Part shown: positions 42,062-52,690 of the stretch, in pieces
Numbering within the stretch: the first letter of the stretch is position 1
How the letters are laid out: each line of letters starts with the position of its first letter
Assembly: GCA_018806915.1 (NCBI GenBank)
Contig: JAGKQI010000064.1
Span: 558,001 to 622,000 of the forward strand
DNA length: 64,000 nt
Reading direction: 5' to 3'
DNA from: Phytophthora colocasiae
Taxonomy: Eukaryota; Oomycota; Peronosporomycetes; Peronosporales; Peronosporaceae
The notes under the pieces: model-generated
The model's input: only the letters and a program-made list of their open reading frames with translations
The model's database searches: none
What the model was told of the DNA's origin: nothing
Program-made: the position numbers and the translations under genes

Positions 42062-42500
42062 ATCGAGCAGCCCCACGAGTTGTGGGCCAACACTGCCCTG
42101 TCGTCATAACGTCCGCGGTGCTGAACTTGTACGGGATTGGCTATGTATGCCATTGGCCGAACCCTGGTACATGTAATACATGTATTCGGACAGCAACAGT
42201 TATGGTAAACTCAGGACTCCTGAGTCAGGAGTAATCCTGTGTCAGCTACAGTAAAGTCAGGCGTACTAAAACTCCAGAAATCCTCCAATCCGATACGATA
42301 ACTATAGCAAGTTACTCGCTGCTTAAGTACTGTAAAGATATAAAGCGTATGGTGTTGGATAGTTGCTTCTCAATATCAGGTAAGAGTTTTGTATAAACTA
42401 AATTTTCATAATACTGAAGTACATTATATTAGTCTGGATAATCAATTCTAATCACAAGATACTACGTACAGACAACAGCTCGTGGTTTATATGTACCTTA
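42062..42500. other. Spacer upstream of effector copy 2
   Basis: The first roughly 100 bp match the upstream flank of effector copy 1. TACATGTA occurs twice (42168, 42177). No gene was seen. Confidence 0.4.
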
Positions 42501-42653
42501 GCATCACGCCAAGCAAGACGACAAGGATACAATTCATCACGCTTGAGCAAGGCTGTGCAAAACAGCCAGGATTTGGAAGTGTTATGTACATGGTACTGTA
42601 TACAGTACACTGCTTGTGTAGCGCCTGGCATCACGCTAAAAAAGGCGACAAGG
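42501..42653. repeat. Inverted repeat, left arm
   Basis: This is about 150 bp whose reverse complement recurs at 44771-44889. Each arm contains two copies of a GCATCACGCYAAA-GGCGACAAG unit about 120 bp apart. The arms flank two decayed secreted-protein genes. A related half unit is at 45141-45154. Confidence 0.75.
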
Positions 42654-42679
42654 AGATCACCTGGAGCTTGGTCGCAAAA

Positions 42680-42975
42680 GGCGCGTTCTCAAGTCAGTTT
42701 CTTGTCGCTGTACCCAGCGGAGGCAGTAAGTAGTTAATGCCCCCTTTGTTCTGCACGAGACGGTCGAGGATCCAGTTGTTGTACGACTCCACTTCACTCG
42801 TTCCAGATCCAGTCCAGATCGTCCTTACTTAGATACGTGCTCGGGTAGCTCACGACACAGTCTCCAGTCTTTGATGTGATCGTTCCTAACGTTGCATGGG
42901 GAGCAGTGCTATTCGCTGCCTCGGAAAGAGCCGTAGAAAATGAAGTGACAAGGACGACGGCAGTGATGCTTAAGA
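42680..42975 (-). pseudogene. Decayed secreted-protein gene fragment
   Basis: Minus-strand reading gives a signal-peptide-like ITAVVLVTSFSTALSEA, then TGDCVVSYPSTYLSKDDLDWIW. After a frame change comes ESYNNWILDRLVQNKGGINY and, after another, CLRW. The YNxWIxDxxVQxKGxINYC-x-RW pattern resembles a family of oomycete secreted proteins of unknown function. No ATG is in place, two frame changes are visible, and the gene stops at the inverted repeat. It is a truncated relic; the family assignment is from memory. Confidence 0.45.
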
Positions 42976-43698
42976 GAAGAAGAAATTAGTTGATTAACAG
43001 ATATCGCAGTGATGCTTAAGAGAAGACTTGGTACAATTGGAGAGTGAAATGAGAGAAGCAAATGAACGCATAACCTCAACGGCACTCCCGATATTGCTTC
43101 GGCAAACGAGTTACTTGATTACCCGGTAACATCGATTACGCAGCGAATCGAATTCTGTTCCTCCATCCTGAAGCGTGTTGTGTGGACTTGGACTGCCAAG
43201 CACTGGAAACGACCTTATAAGAGCTTGGTTACAACGCAATTCAGCACCTTTCTCGTCGCGACGTTTACCGTCCCAAGTCGGTCACCAACTTACACTGGAG
43301 AGGATCCAACCAACTCAGTGTCTGGCCTAAATCACCGGAACCGCTGAAGAGATTGAGCTGATACTGCTATACTACAGTATAAAGAAGTTGTAATAAACAA
43401 GGGTATCGATGACAAGAAGAAGCAGCTGGAGTTTCTACCGCCAGCCATAACAGGAATCTTTATTCCGTTTACCTGCATTATCAGTTTATTTACCAGCATG
43501 CGGATGAGCTCAATTGTGACCAGGAAACTATCACGCTACTGATCCAACAGTTAGGCTTTGAACTACCGATTGATATCCATTCGGAACGAATGCCCCAAAT
43601 TTGGGTTGCCCATCAGTCAAGGTAGGATATCTACAGCTATTGAATTAGCTTGAGATCGTTGCAGGTTAGTCCAAAGAGTTGTCCACCTATCTAGCTAA
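42976..43698. other. Decayed spacer with retroelement-like fragment
   Basis: A duplicated CAGTGATGCTTAAGAGAAG (42961 and 43008) and a plus-strand fragment at 43480-43600 reading QFIYQHADELNCDQ, similar to the frame at 19.1-19.4 kb. No intact gene was seen. Confidence 0.4.
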
Positions 43699-44694
43699 TC
43701 AAATAATTTCTTCTTCTTCTTTATTCCGTTTACGTTTTTCCTTGCAGCTGTCATTCCTTTTTAAACCATTGTTTCTCCAAAGCTTCGTTAGACAGACAGC
43801 AATCTTGTAGCTAGAGCACTTTAAGTAGCCAAGGCCTACGACAATTTTGTAGACTCCATAAAGAAGTGCCCCACCGACACCAAGTGAAGTCACAAGAACA
43901 TCCTTCAAAGTGTTCCATGACTTTTTGTCCTTTTTAGCCACGGGGGCAAGTTCCTGTGCCATCTTGGCAACTTGCTTGTTACTGAGCGAGGTCCCCCGTT
44001 TCGCTTCAACAAAAAAAAAAAATTCCACCAACTTAGCCACGTCGTTGTCAGAGAGAAAAGCTGCCTCTTGCGCCTCAGCCAGTACTTTTGATAGCTTGAC
44101 CACCTCATCGTCTGTGTACTTCGCTGCACCTGACGCGCGGCCAGTAGCAATCTTGAACATTTCCGACCTCGTCATCCGACGCTTTGGCTGCAGCCCCCTT
44201 CTTCGCGTTAGCCATACTCTTCGCGATGGCGCTAACCTGACCATCAGTCGCTTTGGTACTCTTCTTCGCCGCAGCGAACATCTTTGCGACCTTGGCCACT
44301 TCGTCGTCAGCGACTCCGGCTTCAGCGTTTACTTTCCTGATCAGAGTCGCCATTCGAGCAACCTCATCGTCACTGACTTGGAAAGCTGCTCTTGCCTTCT
44401 CGGGGTTTGTTAAGATCTTGGCTAACTTGGCTGCCTCGTCGTCAGTAAGTTGCACCTGTCGTCTCAAGCCTTCAACCAACTTGCCCGAAGTGGTCGTCAA
44501 CTTCGACTTCGTCGTCGTCTTGACAACCCCTGCAAGAGCGTCGCCAATACTTCACTCTTCTTGAACTTCGACTGGCTGCGGCGAGTTTCCTTGTCACTTT
44601 TCGGCGAGAAAGCATCGTTTGCAGCGGTTGAGAAGCCGATGCAGCTTGCGACGAATGCAGTCAGGAGAACGGCGAGGAAGAAAGAAAGACGCAT
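43699..44694 (-). pseudogene. Secreted protein with about 29-aa DDEV repeats, frameshifted
   Basis: A good signal peptide starts at 44694 (MRLSFFLAVLLTAFVASCIGF). After about 57 codons a one-base change in a G run (near 44530) shifts frame, and a second extra G near 44163 shifts it again. Across the three frames there are about seven repeats of an approximately 29-residue helical unit around the core (S/T)DDEVAK(L/M)AK. A C-terminal hydrophobic segment (GVGGALLYGVYKIVVGLGYL) and a Lys/Glu-rich tail follow. No RxLR was found near the leader. It could be a pseudogene, or a gene with two assembly indels. It lies within the inverted repeat. Confidence 0.65.
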
Positions 44695-44770
44695 CTTAGA
44701 TCCAAACGACTCAGAGCAATTTGTTTTCGAAATGACCTCTAGGTCAGGATGATTTCACCTTGAGCTCTAC

Positions 44771-44889
44771 TTGTCGCCTTACTTTAGCGTGATGCCAGGC
44801 GCTACACAAGCAGTGTATACCATGTAAATAACAGTTCCAAATCATGGCTGTATGAACTGCATCCTTGTCGCCTTGCTTTGGCGTGATGC
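44771..44889. repeat. Inverted repeat, right arm
   Basis: Reverse complement of 42501-42653 with small deletions. It lies about 80 bp upstream of the DDEV-repeat gene. Confidence 0.75.
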
Positions 44890-45535
44890 AAACGATATTT
44901 ACTTCCGTCAAACATTAGCTCAACGCCAAAGATCGCCAACCTGCAAAATTCCTTGCCAATTTATCTTTGTGATCGATCTACTCTGGAGAAGCTGACCCGG
45001 AAACTGGGGTTTGAATCAACGACGGATATAATCCCTGAAAGGACAAACGACATCCGCAGGTTTAGTGTAGTTTTTAGAATCTTGAGATAGAATCACACAG
45101 ATGAGAAATCCGCTAATTAGTTAATCAACTCATTTTCTTCTTTGGCGTGATGCTATGTGGAACGTATGCAGCGGTACATGTAAACCACGAAGTGACCAAA
45201 TTTGGATACTGACCGAGAAGTATTGTATACCATAGCTAGCAAGGCATGCTTTTTCAGCTAACCAGTTAATCTACGGTTTAGGTTATACTACTAGTACATG
45301 TATGCAGGTAGATGTGTTGGAAGTGACGATAAAGTGGCTTCACACTTTGAGTGTTCACCGGTAGTGCAAAATGACCGGTCCGTGCAAACTGTAGTAGTAT
45401 GAATGAGGTTGTGGGGCTCTATTGGACTGGATTATATACACGGTATGATGCTACACAGAGTATGGGGGGCAGTCTTTCGTCAAAGGGGGTTGCTACAGAG
45501 CCACCATCAATATGCACAAAAGGTTTGCGGTCCGC
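44890..45535. other. Spacer
   Basis: At 44960-45060 a fragment reads LTRKLGFESTTDIIPER, distantly like the relic at 43.5 kb. TACATGTA is at 45175 and 45295. No gene was seen. Confidence 0.35.
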
Positions 45536-48500
45536 CTACAGCTTGATCGATCGGGTGACCGGCGTCGACGGCTGGCTGTAGTAGCCGCTGGGGGACATGT
45601 CGCCGTCGTTACGGCGCTGGCGAATCTTGTAGGCAGTGAAACCCGCAAGGGCGACGACAGCACACACAGCAGCGACAATTGCAACGACGCCGCCACCGCT
45701 CAAACCTCCCGTAGCGGGAGTGGTGGTCGTATCCGCATCGGTGGTCGTAGCGGCGTAAGTGGTGAACGTCTTCGATGAGGAGGCGCTTTGCTGAGTCTGC
45801 TGCTGCCACGTGTAGTCATCGTCGTGGTTAGAGGACGCAGTCTCCGTCTTGGTACCGGTCTTAGTGCCAGTCTTCGTGGGGGCCTCAGTCTTAGCCGGGG
45901 TTCCAGTCTTCGACGGGGTCTCCGTCGCCGGCACTTCAGTGGTCGGGCATGGCGTGGGGGCTTCAGTCGGCACCTCCGTAGTAGGGTACGGAGTCGGAGC
46001 TTCGGTTACCGGGACTTCAGTCGTAGGGCACGGGGTCGGAGCCTCAGTCGATGGCACACCGGTAGTAGGATACGGCGTCGGAGCTTCAGTTGAAGGGACA
46101 TCGGTAGTAGGGCACGGCGTCGGGGCCTCTGTGGAAGGAACTTCAGTGGTAGGGCACGGCGTCGGAGCTTCGGTTGTCGGCACGTTAGTCGTGGGGTACG
46201 GCGTTGGAACCTCCGTCGAAGGTACGTCGGTCGTAGGGCACGGCGTCGGAGCCTCCGTCGATGGGACTTCGGTCGAAGGACACGGCGTCGGGGCTTCCGT
46301 TGAGGGTCCAGTAGTAGTCGGGGCAGGTGTTGACGGCTTAGTGGCCTCAGGCGTCTTCTCCGGGGTTGGAGTAGTCGGTGTCGGGGTTGAACCCTTGGTA
46401 GGAGCAGGCGTCGGCTTGTCAGTTGTTGTTGGAGCCGGTGTCGGCTTCTCCGTTTCAGACGTCGGTGCCGGGGTAGGCTTCGTCGTCTCGCTTGTCGTTG
46501 GGGTAGGCGTAGGCTTCTCCGTTTCCGTGGTCGTAGGGGCCGGAGTAGACTTGTCACCCGTTGTCTTAGTCGGTGCAGGCGTGGACTTGCCCGTTGTCTT
46601 GGTCGGCGCAGGCGTAGACTCGCCCGATGTTTTGGTCGGCGCAGGTGTGGGGGTTTCAGTCGCCGTCGTTGTCGGTGCCGGGGTGGCAGACTTCTCGAAG
46701 ACGCATCCCCACGCACCAGTCTTAATCTTCAGACACACGGCGTTCTGAGGTGCCACGCAAGAGCTGGCGTTCTTGTAGCTGGCCAACGTCTCGTGGCAGT
46801 CCTGCACTGCAACGTCGCCCTTCACGGGGCACGTCGAACCGGCGGGGTAATCACCAGAGCCACTGCAGATTGGTCCCTCAATGCAGTACGTCGCGTCGCC
46901 TTCCACGGACACGTCGATGCACGTCTCCGAGTGCTTCGTAGCAGCAGGCGTAGCACTAGGCGTCGTGGCAGCAGGTGTCGCACTGGGCGTCGTAGCGGCA
47001 GGGGTGGCGCTTGGCTTGGAAGCAGCAGGCGTCGCACCGGGGGTAGTAGCCGCCGGAGTGGCACCAGGGGTAGTCGCCGCAGGAGTAGCTCCAGGGGTCT
47101 TGGTGCCAGTTGAGGTCGATCCAGAAGCGGACGATTCGTGTGACGAGCCCGTGTGGGCAGATCCAGTCGTAGTAGTCGATTCACCCGATCCGGTCGTCAC
47201 CGTCGTGGTCGTAGCTCCCGATCCGGTCGTAGTAGTCTGGATGGAACCGCCAGATCCCGTAGTAGTGGTCTGAATGGAGCCACCCGAGCCAGTGGTCGTG
47301 GTAGTTGTAGATTCGCCGTTCGAGCCGGTGGTGGTCGTGATCGTCTCGCCGTTCGAACCCGTGGTGGTCGTCGTCTGACCCGTGATCGTCGTCGTACTTC
47401 CACCAGACGTCGACGTCGTGTTTGAAGTAGTTGATCCGGTGTTTCCGCTGGTCGTCGTCGAAGAGGACGTTCCAGAGCTCGTTGTGCCAGATGTGGACGT
47501 GGTCGAACCAGTCGTTCCGCTGGTCGTCGAAGTACCAGAGGAGGTCGTACCCGTTGTCGTCGTCGATCCGGTGGAAGTCGTTCCGCTGGTCGTCGTCGAA
47601 GATCCACCGGTCGTGCTGGTCGTCGTCTTACTCGTTGTAGTGGTCGAAGCTCCCGATCCCGTCGTCACAGTCGTCGTCGTGGCACCCGAGTCGGTTGTAG
47701 TGGTCTTGATGCTGCCGCCCGAGCCCGTGGTCGTCGTCTTGATGGTCTCGCCGTTCGAGCCGGTCGTCGTCACCGTCGATCCCTCGCTGCCGCTCGCAGA
47801 ATTCGTCTCCGTTGAGCTCGATCCAGATACGTCAAGCTCCGTCGAGCCGGAGGAAGCCTCCGAAAGGGTCTCAGACACGTTGGCAGCCGTGGTTGTCGTG
47901 GTTGTCGTACTGCTCGTCGTCGTAACAGCCGACGCGTTCTTGGAGCTCTGGACCGTGGAGCTAGTGGAGTTGGACGTGACGTAACCAGTGTCCACTACAG
48001 TCGTAGACGTCTCGTCGTTGCCTGATCCGCTCGTGGAAGTAACGGTGATGTTGCCCAAAGCCTCCTGTGTCGAGTCCAGGTTCGATTGCACCTTCTGGGT
48101 GTACGACTTGCGGATGTACGTCGTCTTTCGGGTGGTTACGCGCTTGTACGTTGTGCGAATAGTCTTGATGACGGTCGAGCTAGCGAACTTAAGGCTTGAG
48201 GCCGAGTAGGACGTCGAGCGAACAGCTAATTGCAGCAGACCCGAACGCACCAGGTCCATACGCTGGCCACACTCTACACGGTTGGTGATCAGGTTCTTGT
48301 CCGTCACGAAGGTGGATGTGAAGTTGGACAGACCATAGACGCTGTCGAACGTGTAGCACTCCAACAGCTTCAGGTGCGTCGCCACGAGATCCATATTACC
48401 TTCGAAACGCGTGTACAGACCGTTGTACGCGGTCTGAAGCCACGCCCAGTAGGCGCCGGATGTAGCCACAGACGCCGTGACGTTGCGAGCCACAGAACTC

Positions 48501-50143
48501 GTGCCCACCGTCACGTTCTGCACGACGTTCGAAGTGTTCGAGTACGTGGAGTCCATACGAGCCGACGTACTGGAACTGGTCGAAGTGGACGAGCTGGAGC
48601 TCGACGAGTAGTTGGCGCTCACGATACCGTTGTGCTTGGTCGTGATCTCGCCGTTCGTGTAGTACGGAGTGTAACCTGTGTACCCGTTCGTCACGATCGT
48701 ACCTTCTCCATACGCCACGTTATCCGTGCTGAAGTTGCCCAGGTACGTGTATCCGTAGCTGCTCACGAGTTGTCCGCTGGTGACAGTCGACTTGGCGGAG
48801 GACGATGTGGTGCTGTTGGACGTCGTGGTGACCTTGGTCACCTTGGTGGTCGTCACCTTCTTGCCGTTCACGATCTTGGTCGTCTTGGTCGTGGTTGTCT
48901 TAACCGTCGTCTTGGTCCTAGTCGTGCTCTTGATCGTGGCAGCGTTCAGCGACGTGTAGGAAGCAGCAAAAGCACGGTTGAAGCCCGTGCACATGTCGTT
49001 GTTGCTCAGCACCTGCTGACGCAGCACTTCCGGCAACTGGTACGTGTACGAGTAGTCTCCGAGCTGCTGGATGTCGACGTAGTTCCAGTTGTCGCTGCCC
49101 ACGTAGCCGAAGTACTGGCCGAGCGTCGGGTGCTGAGAGGCGTCCACAACTTCACCGTCCACTGTGATCCTCATGATGAGAGCAGATTCAGCATCAACAC
49201 CGTCTACACCGCCGCAAGTCTGCGTCGCATTGGAGAAAACCTCAAGAGATTCGAGGATCTGGTTGTACGTAAGCGGCACACCGATACGGCACAAGTGGTA
49301 CACGTGCAAGTACATATCAATTGATGAGTACCACGAGTAGAACAGCACGTCACGTGCAGCAGCAGCCGTCGAGAAGGCTCCACCAACAGCGTCCAGCACT
49401 TCGTTGTGCACACCGTACTGGATTCCTTCCAGGAACGTCGCGTAGTCGCCCGAAGTGGCTACAACGCTCTGGAAGGTGCCGAAGCTGGCTGCACTAGGCA
49501 CAGACTTACTGGACAAGTCGTCACGCACGATGTAGCCGCAGTTGTCGTCGTCGTCGCAAGATTCTCCATACGGAGCGCCACTCACAGCGTAACCCGTAGT
49601 GTTAACACCATCAAACGTCAACGACGTTTCGTCCGTAGAGTTGGGAGAGCCGCCAATGGCTCCGAAGATGCCGCTGCACTCGAACATGTTCGTACATTCG
49701 CCATTCACAGCCTGGATGTAGGCCGTGTGCACGTCATAGTAGGGCAACGTGAGACAGGCGAACCGTTCGTCCAAGTCGCGCAAATAAGACTCGTAGGCTA
49801 ATAATAGCCGGCGGTGCCAGCTGAAAAACGCGCAAGAGTATTCGCCTTGGGCCTGGCCCAGTGAGTCAGCAGCAATCGCTGCAAAATCAGCCACGCCTCC
49901 ATCGGCGATGGCCAGTTCCGTGGCTTCGAGGTACAGCGCCTGTTCGTCAGCGGTGAGCGCGCCCCACGGTTTGCGGACACGGGTAGAACCGCAGAACTCG
50001 TTGCCGCCTGGGAGGCCCGTGACGTTGCCCGCTGCGCTTAGGATCGTCGGGTAGTACACGTCTGTGGTGGTGGTCGTCTGCGCAGCTGAAGGAGACGCCA
50101 ACAGCGCTGCGCCTAGCGACGCCAACGCAGCGGAGAGTCTCAT
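45536..50143 (-). CDS. Giant mucin-like surface protein with degenerate tyrosinase domain
   Basis: This 1535-residue protein starts with a signal peptide (MRLSAALASLGAALLASPSAA). Residues about 40-300 are tyrosinase-like: CAFFSWHRRLLLAYESYL (CuA-type, His110) and GVHNEVLDAVGGAF then DVLFYSWYSSID (CuB-type). Most copper-ligand histidines are replaced, so catalysis is doubtful. After about 400 come long Ser/Thr-rich, mucin-like tracts with imperfect TTTTGSGG-type repeats. A Cys-rich module (about ten Cys, ...CPVKGDVAVQDC...TGAWGCVF) follows, then Pro/Thr repeats with TEAPTPCPTT units. A single TM helix (about 1484-1506) and a short basic tail (KIRQRRNDGD) complete a type I surface protein. Start 50143 begins the leader; an upstream ATG at 50194 is less likely. 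Confidence 0.85.
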   Translation of the reverse strand: MRLSAALASLGAALLASPSAAQTTTTTDVYYPTILSAAGNVTGLPGGNEFCGSTRVRKPWGALTADEQALYLEATELAIADGGVADFAAIAADSLGQAQGEYSCAFFSWHRRLLLAYESYLRDLDERFACLTLPYYDVHTAYIQAVNGECTNMFECSGIFGAIGGSPNSTDETSLTFDGVNTTGYAVSGAPYGESCDDDDNCGYIVRDDLSSKSVPSAASFGTFQSVVATSGDYATFLEGIQYGVHNEVLDAVGGAFSTAAAARDVLFYSWYSSIDMYLHVYHLCRIGVPLTYNQILESLEVFSNATQTCGGVDGVDAESALIMRITVDGEVVDASQHPTLGQYFGYVGSDNWNYVDIQQLGDYSYTYQLPEVLRQQVLSNNDMCTGFNRAFAASYTSLNAATIKSTTRTKTTVKTTTTKTTKIVNGKKVTTTKVTKVTTTSNSTTSSSAKSTVTSGQLVSSYGYTYLGNFSTDNVAYGEGTIVTNGYTGYTPYYTNGEITTKHNGIVSANYSSSSSSSTSTSSSTSARMDSTYSNTSNVVQNVTVGTSSVARNVTASVATSGAYWAWLQTAYNGLYTRFEGNMDLVATHLKLLECYTFDSVYGLSNFTSTFVTDKNLITNRVECGQRMDLVRSGLLQLAVRSTSYSASSLKFASSTVIKTIRTTYKRVTTRKTTYIRKSYTQKVQSNLDSTQEALGNITVTSTSGSGNDETSTTVVDTGYVTSNSTSSTVQSSKNASAVTTTSSTTTTTTTAANVSETLSEASSGSTELDVSGSSSTETNSASGSEGSTVTTTGSNGETIKTTTTGSGGSIKTTTTDSGATTTTVTTGSGASTTTTSKTTTSTTGGSSTTTSGTTSTGSTTTTGTTSSGTSTTSGTTGSTTSTSGTTSSGTSSSTTTSGNTGSTTSNTTSTSGGSTTTITGQTTTTTGSNGETITTTTGSNGESTTTTTTGSGGSIQTTTTGSGGSIQTTTTGSGATTTTVTTGSGESTTTTGSAHTGSSHESSASGSTSTGTKTPGATPAATTPGATPAATTPGATPAASKPSATPAATTPSATPAATTPSATPAATKHSETCIDVSVEGDATYCIEGPICSGSGDYPAGSTCPVKGDVAVQDCHETLASYKNASSCVAPQNAVCLKIKTGAWGCVFEKSATPAPTTTATETPTPAPTKTSGESTPAPTKTTGKSTPAPTKTTGDKSTPAPTTTETEKPTPTPTTSETTKPTPAPTSETEKPTPAPTTTDKPTPAPTKGSTPTPTTPTPEKTPEATKPSTPAPTTTGPSTEAPTPCPSTEVPSTEAPTPCPTTDVPSTEVPTPYPTTNVPTTEAPTPCPTTEVPSTEAPTPCPTTDVPSTEAPTPYPTTGVPSTEAPTPCPTTEVPVTEAPTPYPTTEVPTEAPTPCPTTEVPATETPSKTGTPAKTEAPTKTGTKTGTKTETASSNHDDDYTWQQQTQQSASSSKTFTTYAATTTDADTTTTPATGGLSGGGVVAIVAAVCAVVALAGFTAYKIRQRRNDGDMSPSGYYSQPSTPVTRSIKL

Positions 50144-51984
50144 GGAGAGCAGTAGTCGAGGAAAGAAGTGATCCAAGAACTTAGCTCCTCGCAATTCGTC
50201 CTCTGAGGTGAGAGGCCAGTTAGGGAATGAAGGCTAATGCGCCTCACATGCTCGCGTGCGGATGAGGCCGTCGCTTTTGGTGGATACGATGTGGCAAATC
50301 AGTTGGTCTCTGGTTGGTAGCTCCGGCTAGCGCGCTTGACTTGTTCTTTGTATGACGTCCAAAGGGCGCGTGTCCTCAGAGCAGTATCTTTCAGATGCCA
50401 AGTTAACTTATCTAAGTAGATTTGGGAACAGCTACTTGGAATATTTTGCTACGATAGACAAGATTGACAATATTGCCCACACTAGTATCGTTGCGAAACA
50501 AGAAGTGCTGTCTTACTGGTATATGCTTTGGTTCCTCGCCACACGCAACAGACTTAAATTGCGCATGTACTTAAATAAATGATGTCGTAGAAGCCATTGC
50601 GTCAAAAATTGACTGTGGGATCCTCGGACACCAGAATGTCTCGTCTGTTCAAAAGAATGGTCGCAGAAGTGTCCCCGTGGGCGTCTTATGAGCGACGACA
50701 TGCTTCGACAATTGCTGCTGGAAGAGCGCCATTGCACGCTCCTTTGGCTCTTGACCTGCTACCAGTGCTGTTGCCGCTGCAGTCTCTAGCAATGACTGAT
50801 GCTGCGTACAGCTCCGATCTTGTGGCTGCGCTGTCTATCTGGCCAGCACGTTGAAGCGAGCCATCTGTCTGCTGGACATCGAGTGGATGTTTGGCTCTGG
50901 CCACTGCAAACGGGACGAGCTAGGCTGTCCCAAGCACGCACAGCGCCTATATTGCACGATCGGGCGAACACGGCTCCATCGATTTTCGATGCGATCCTAG
51001 AGAGCTGCGCTCTTGGTGAGGGCCCTACAACAGCGAAATGGCTCGCAATGTGGTCGACGCTGCAGCCAACTTGGCGTCTTGGCGTTTTCGCCAGTGTGGA
51101 TGTTGCTTTGTGCTCGAGGCCGGCCATGCAGCTGCATCTCCGGTTGCAAATTGGTTTCGCAAATGCACATTTGATCTCGGTCCGGTTTGCTACTGCACTG
51201 CATGCATGGAGAGCGTGGGTGCAGAGATCTGCACGTGCCTCGAATCAGAGCCCTTCGCATCCAGTAGTTTCCGGCTCGACTCGAGCCAAAGCAGTTGATC
51301 AAGTTTGCAGCGAAGCCAACTCGGAGTTCTGCGCTGCTCTATCCTAAATCTCATTGTTGGTTCTGTATTTTTTCTAGCATACAAAATCCAAGATGTCGAC
51401 CGTCAGAGACAGAGCAGGTGGCTTCACTACGAACAAAATCACACCAAAGTTATCGAACGCTGCAGACAGAAAGCGCGGGGAAGTCACGCACAGAACGTTG
51501 TTCTGCATGGAGAATAATAATATCATAGCGGCCATCAGCGCTCGTCGCAGTTTTCTGGGCTCGACGCCGAGTCGGCAAAGGTGTCTTTGCTGTCGTCGCC
51601 TCGACGATCAAGTCTTGACAGCTTGATCTCCGCGATTTGCATGATGCCACTCAGCCACAGCTCGACTCGAGCCTCGAGTGAGGATATCCACTCGCTCACT
51701 TCAACGCTGCGGATCGCGGAAAGCGGCTGCGGGGTGTACATGTATTTTAGATCACAAGCAGTGCCGACGGCGACGAATGATGAGCTGCGGGTTTTTGACG
51801 CTCCTGCCCCGGACAGCTACCGTCGGTTAACTCGCTCAACGAGGAGCGAGTCGTTGCCCGCTCGCCATGAACTCTATGGCAAACAGTAAAAGTATCCGAA
51901 TGTCGCTTAACATGTAAGAGCTCTCTACAGCACAACATGGCAATGATCAAGGATCAAGAATCCATGCGATGAGAACAGCACAGC
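50144..51984. other. Gene-poor spacer
   Basis: Several short open frames on both strands have no recognisable motif. TACATGTA is at 51737. I see no gene I can support. Confidence 0.4.
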
Positions 51985-52690
51985 GAAATATTGGCTGGTG
52001 TTGTATTAAGCTTGAAGGTTCTTGTGAAGTCTTACGGAACTGGATGCACAAGCTCAAGACGAAGAGCACGGCGAAACCGGCGAGGTAGACACACCACGAG
52101 CCGAGAATGGAGTACTGCCACTTGCCATGATCATCTTGTGCCGCGAGGTCCTTCAGGTCGGAGAACGTTGGGAACTTCCGGTGAAATAGCCAATTGAATT
52201 CCTGCCCCGAAGAAACTAGCAAGACGAATTTCTCCAGCTTTAACGTATAGCAGACCAAGCCCAAAACACAGTAGAACGAGGATCACATCCGGGCTGCCCG
52301 ATACCCAACCGCGTCGTTGAGGATCACTCGCCGCCGGCCACCGTCCCGACCGCAAAAATGCCGAATGTAGTCAAGCACAGGACAACACGCCGAACGCCAC
52401 CCACATTGCTGTGATGACCCACTCCTCAGTAGCAAACACTTGTTCGGGCACCATTGCGAATGCTGTTCCATCAAATACGAAGTCAACTGTGAAGAGTGTG
52501 GCGCGAAAAAGTCGATATCCGAGGGGAATTATCACGATGCCAATCGCAATCGCTGTCTAGATGAACTCCTTTCGCAGAGTTAAATAGCTCCTTCATCGAA
52601 TCACTTGCGGTGATGGTTTCGTTGCTATTGCAAGAAACAAGTGCGAGGATTTGAGTTGCTACATGTATGAAGACGAAGAAACTCGGGACC
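51985..52690 (-). pseudogene. TM198-like (DUF4203) family pseudogene
   Basis: This region is collinear with the three downstream family members but has several frame changes and stops. Legible parts are the WVITAMWVAFGVL helix (near 52420), a LLCFGLGLLYVKAGE helix (near 52270), DLKDLAAQDDHGKWQYSI (near 52130) and YLAGFAVLFVLSLCIQFRKT (near 52050), in the expected order on the minus strand. The first exon region (near 52560-52620) is barely recognisable. It is the oldest-looking member of a four-gene tandem array. Confidence 0.75.

Noticed and set aside
45788..49801. Long plus-strand open frames opposite the giant surface protein (e.g. 45849-46748, 47382-47984)
   Set aside because: They are antisense shadows of Ser/Thr/Pro repeats; composition mirrors the repeat codons and no start context or domain is present.
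50352..51347. Small plus-strand genes in the 50-51 kb spacer
   Set aside because: No domain, leader or homologous frame was recognised and overlapping frames exist on both strands.
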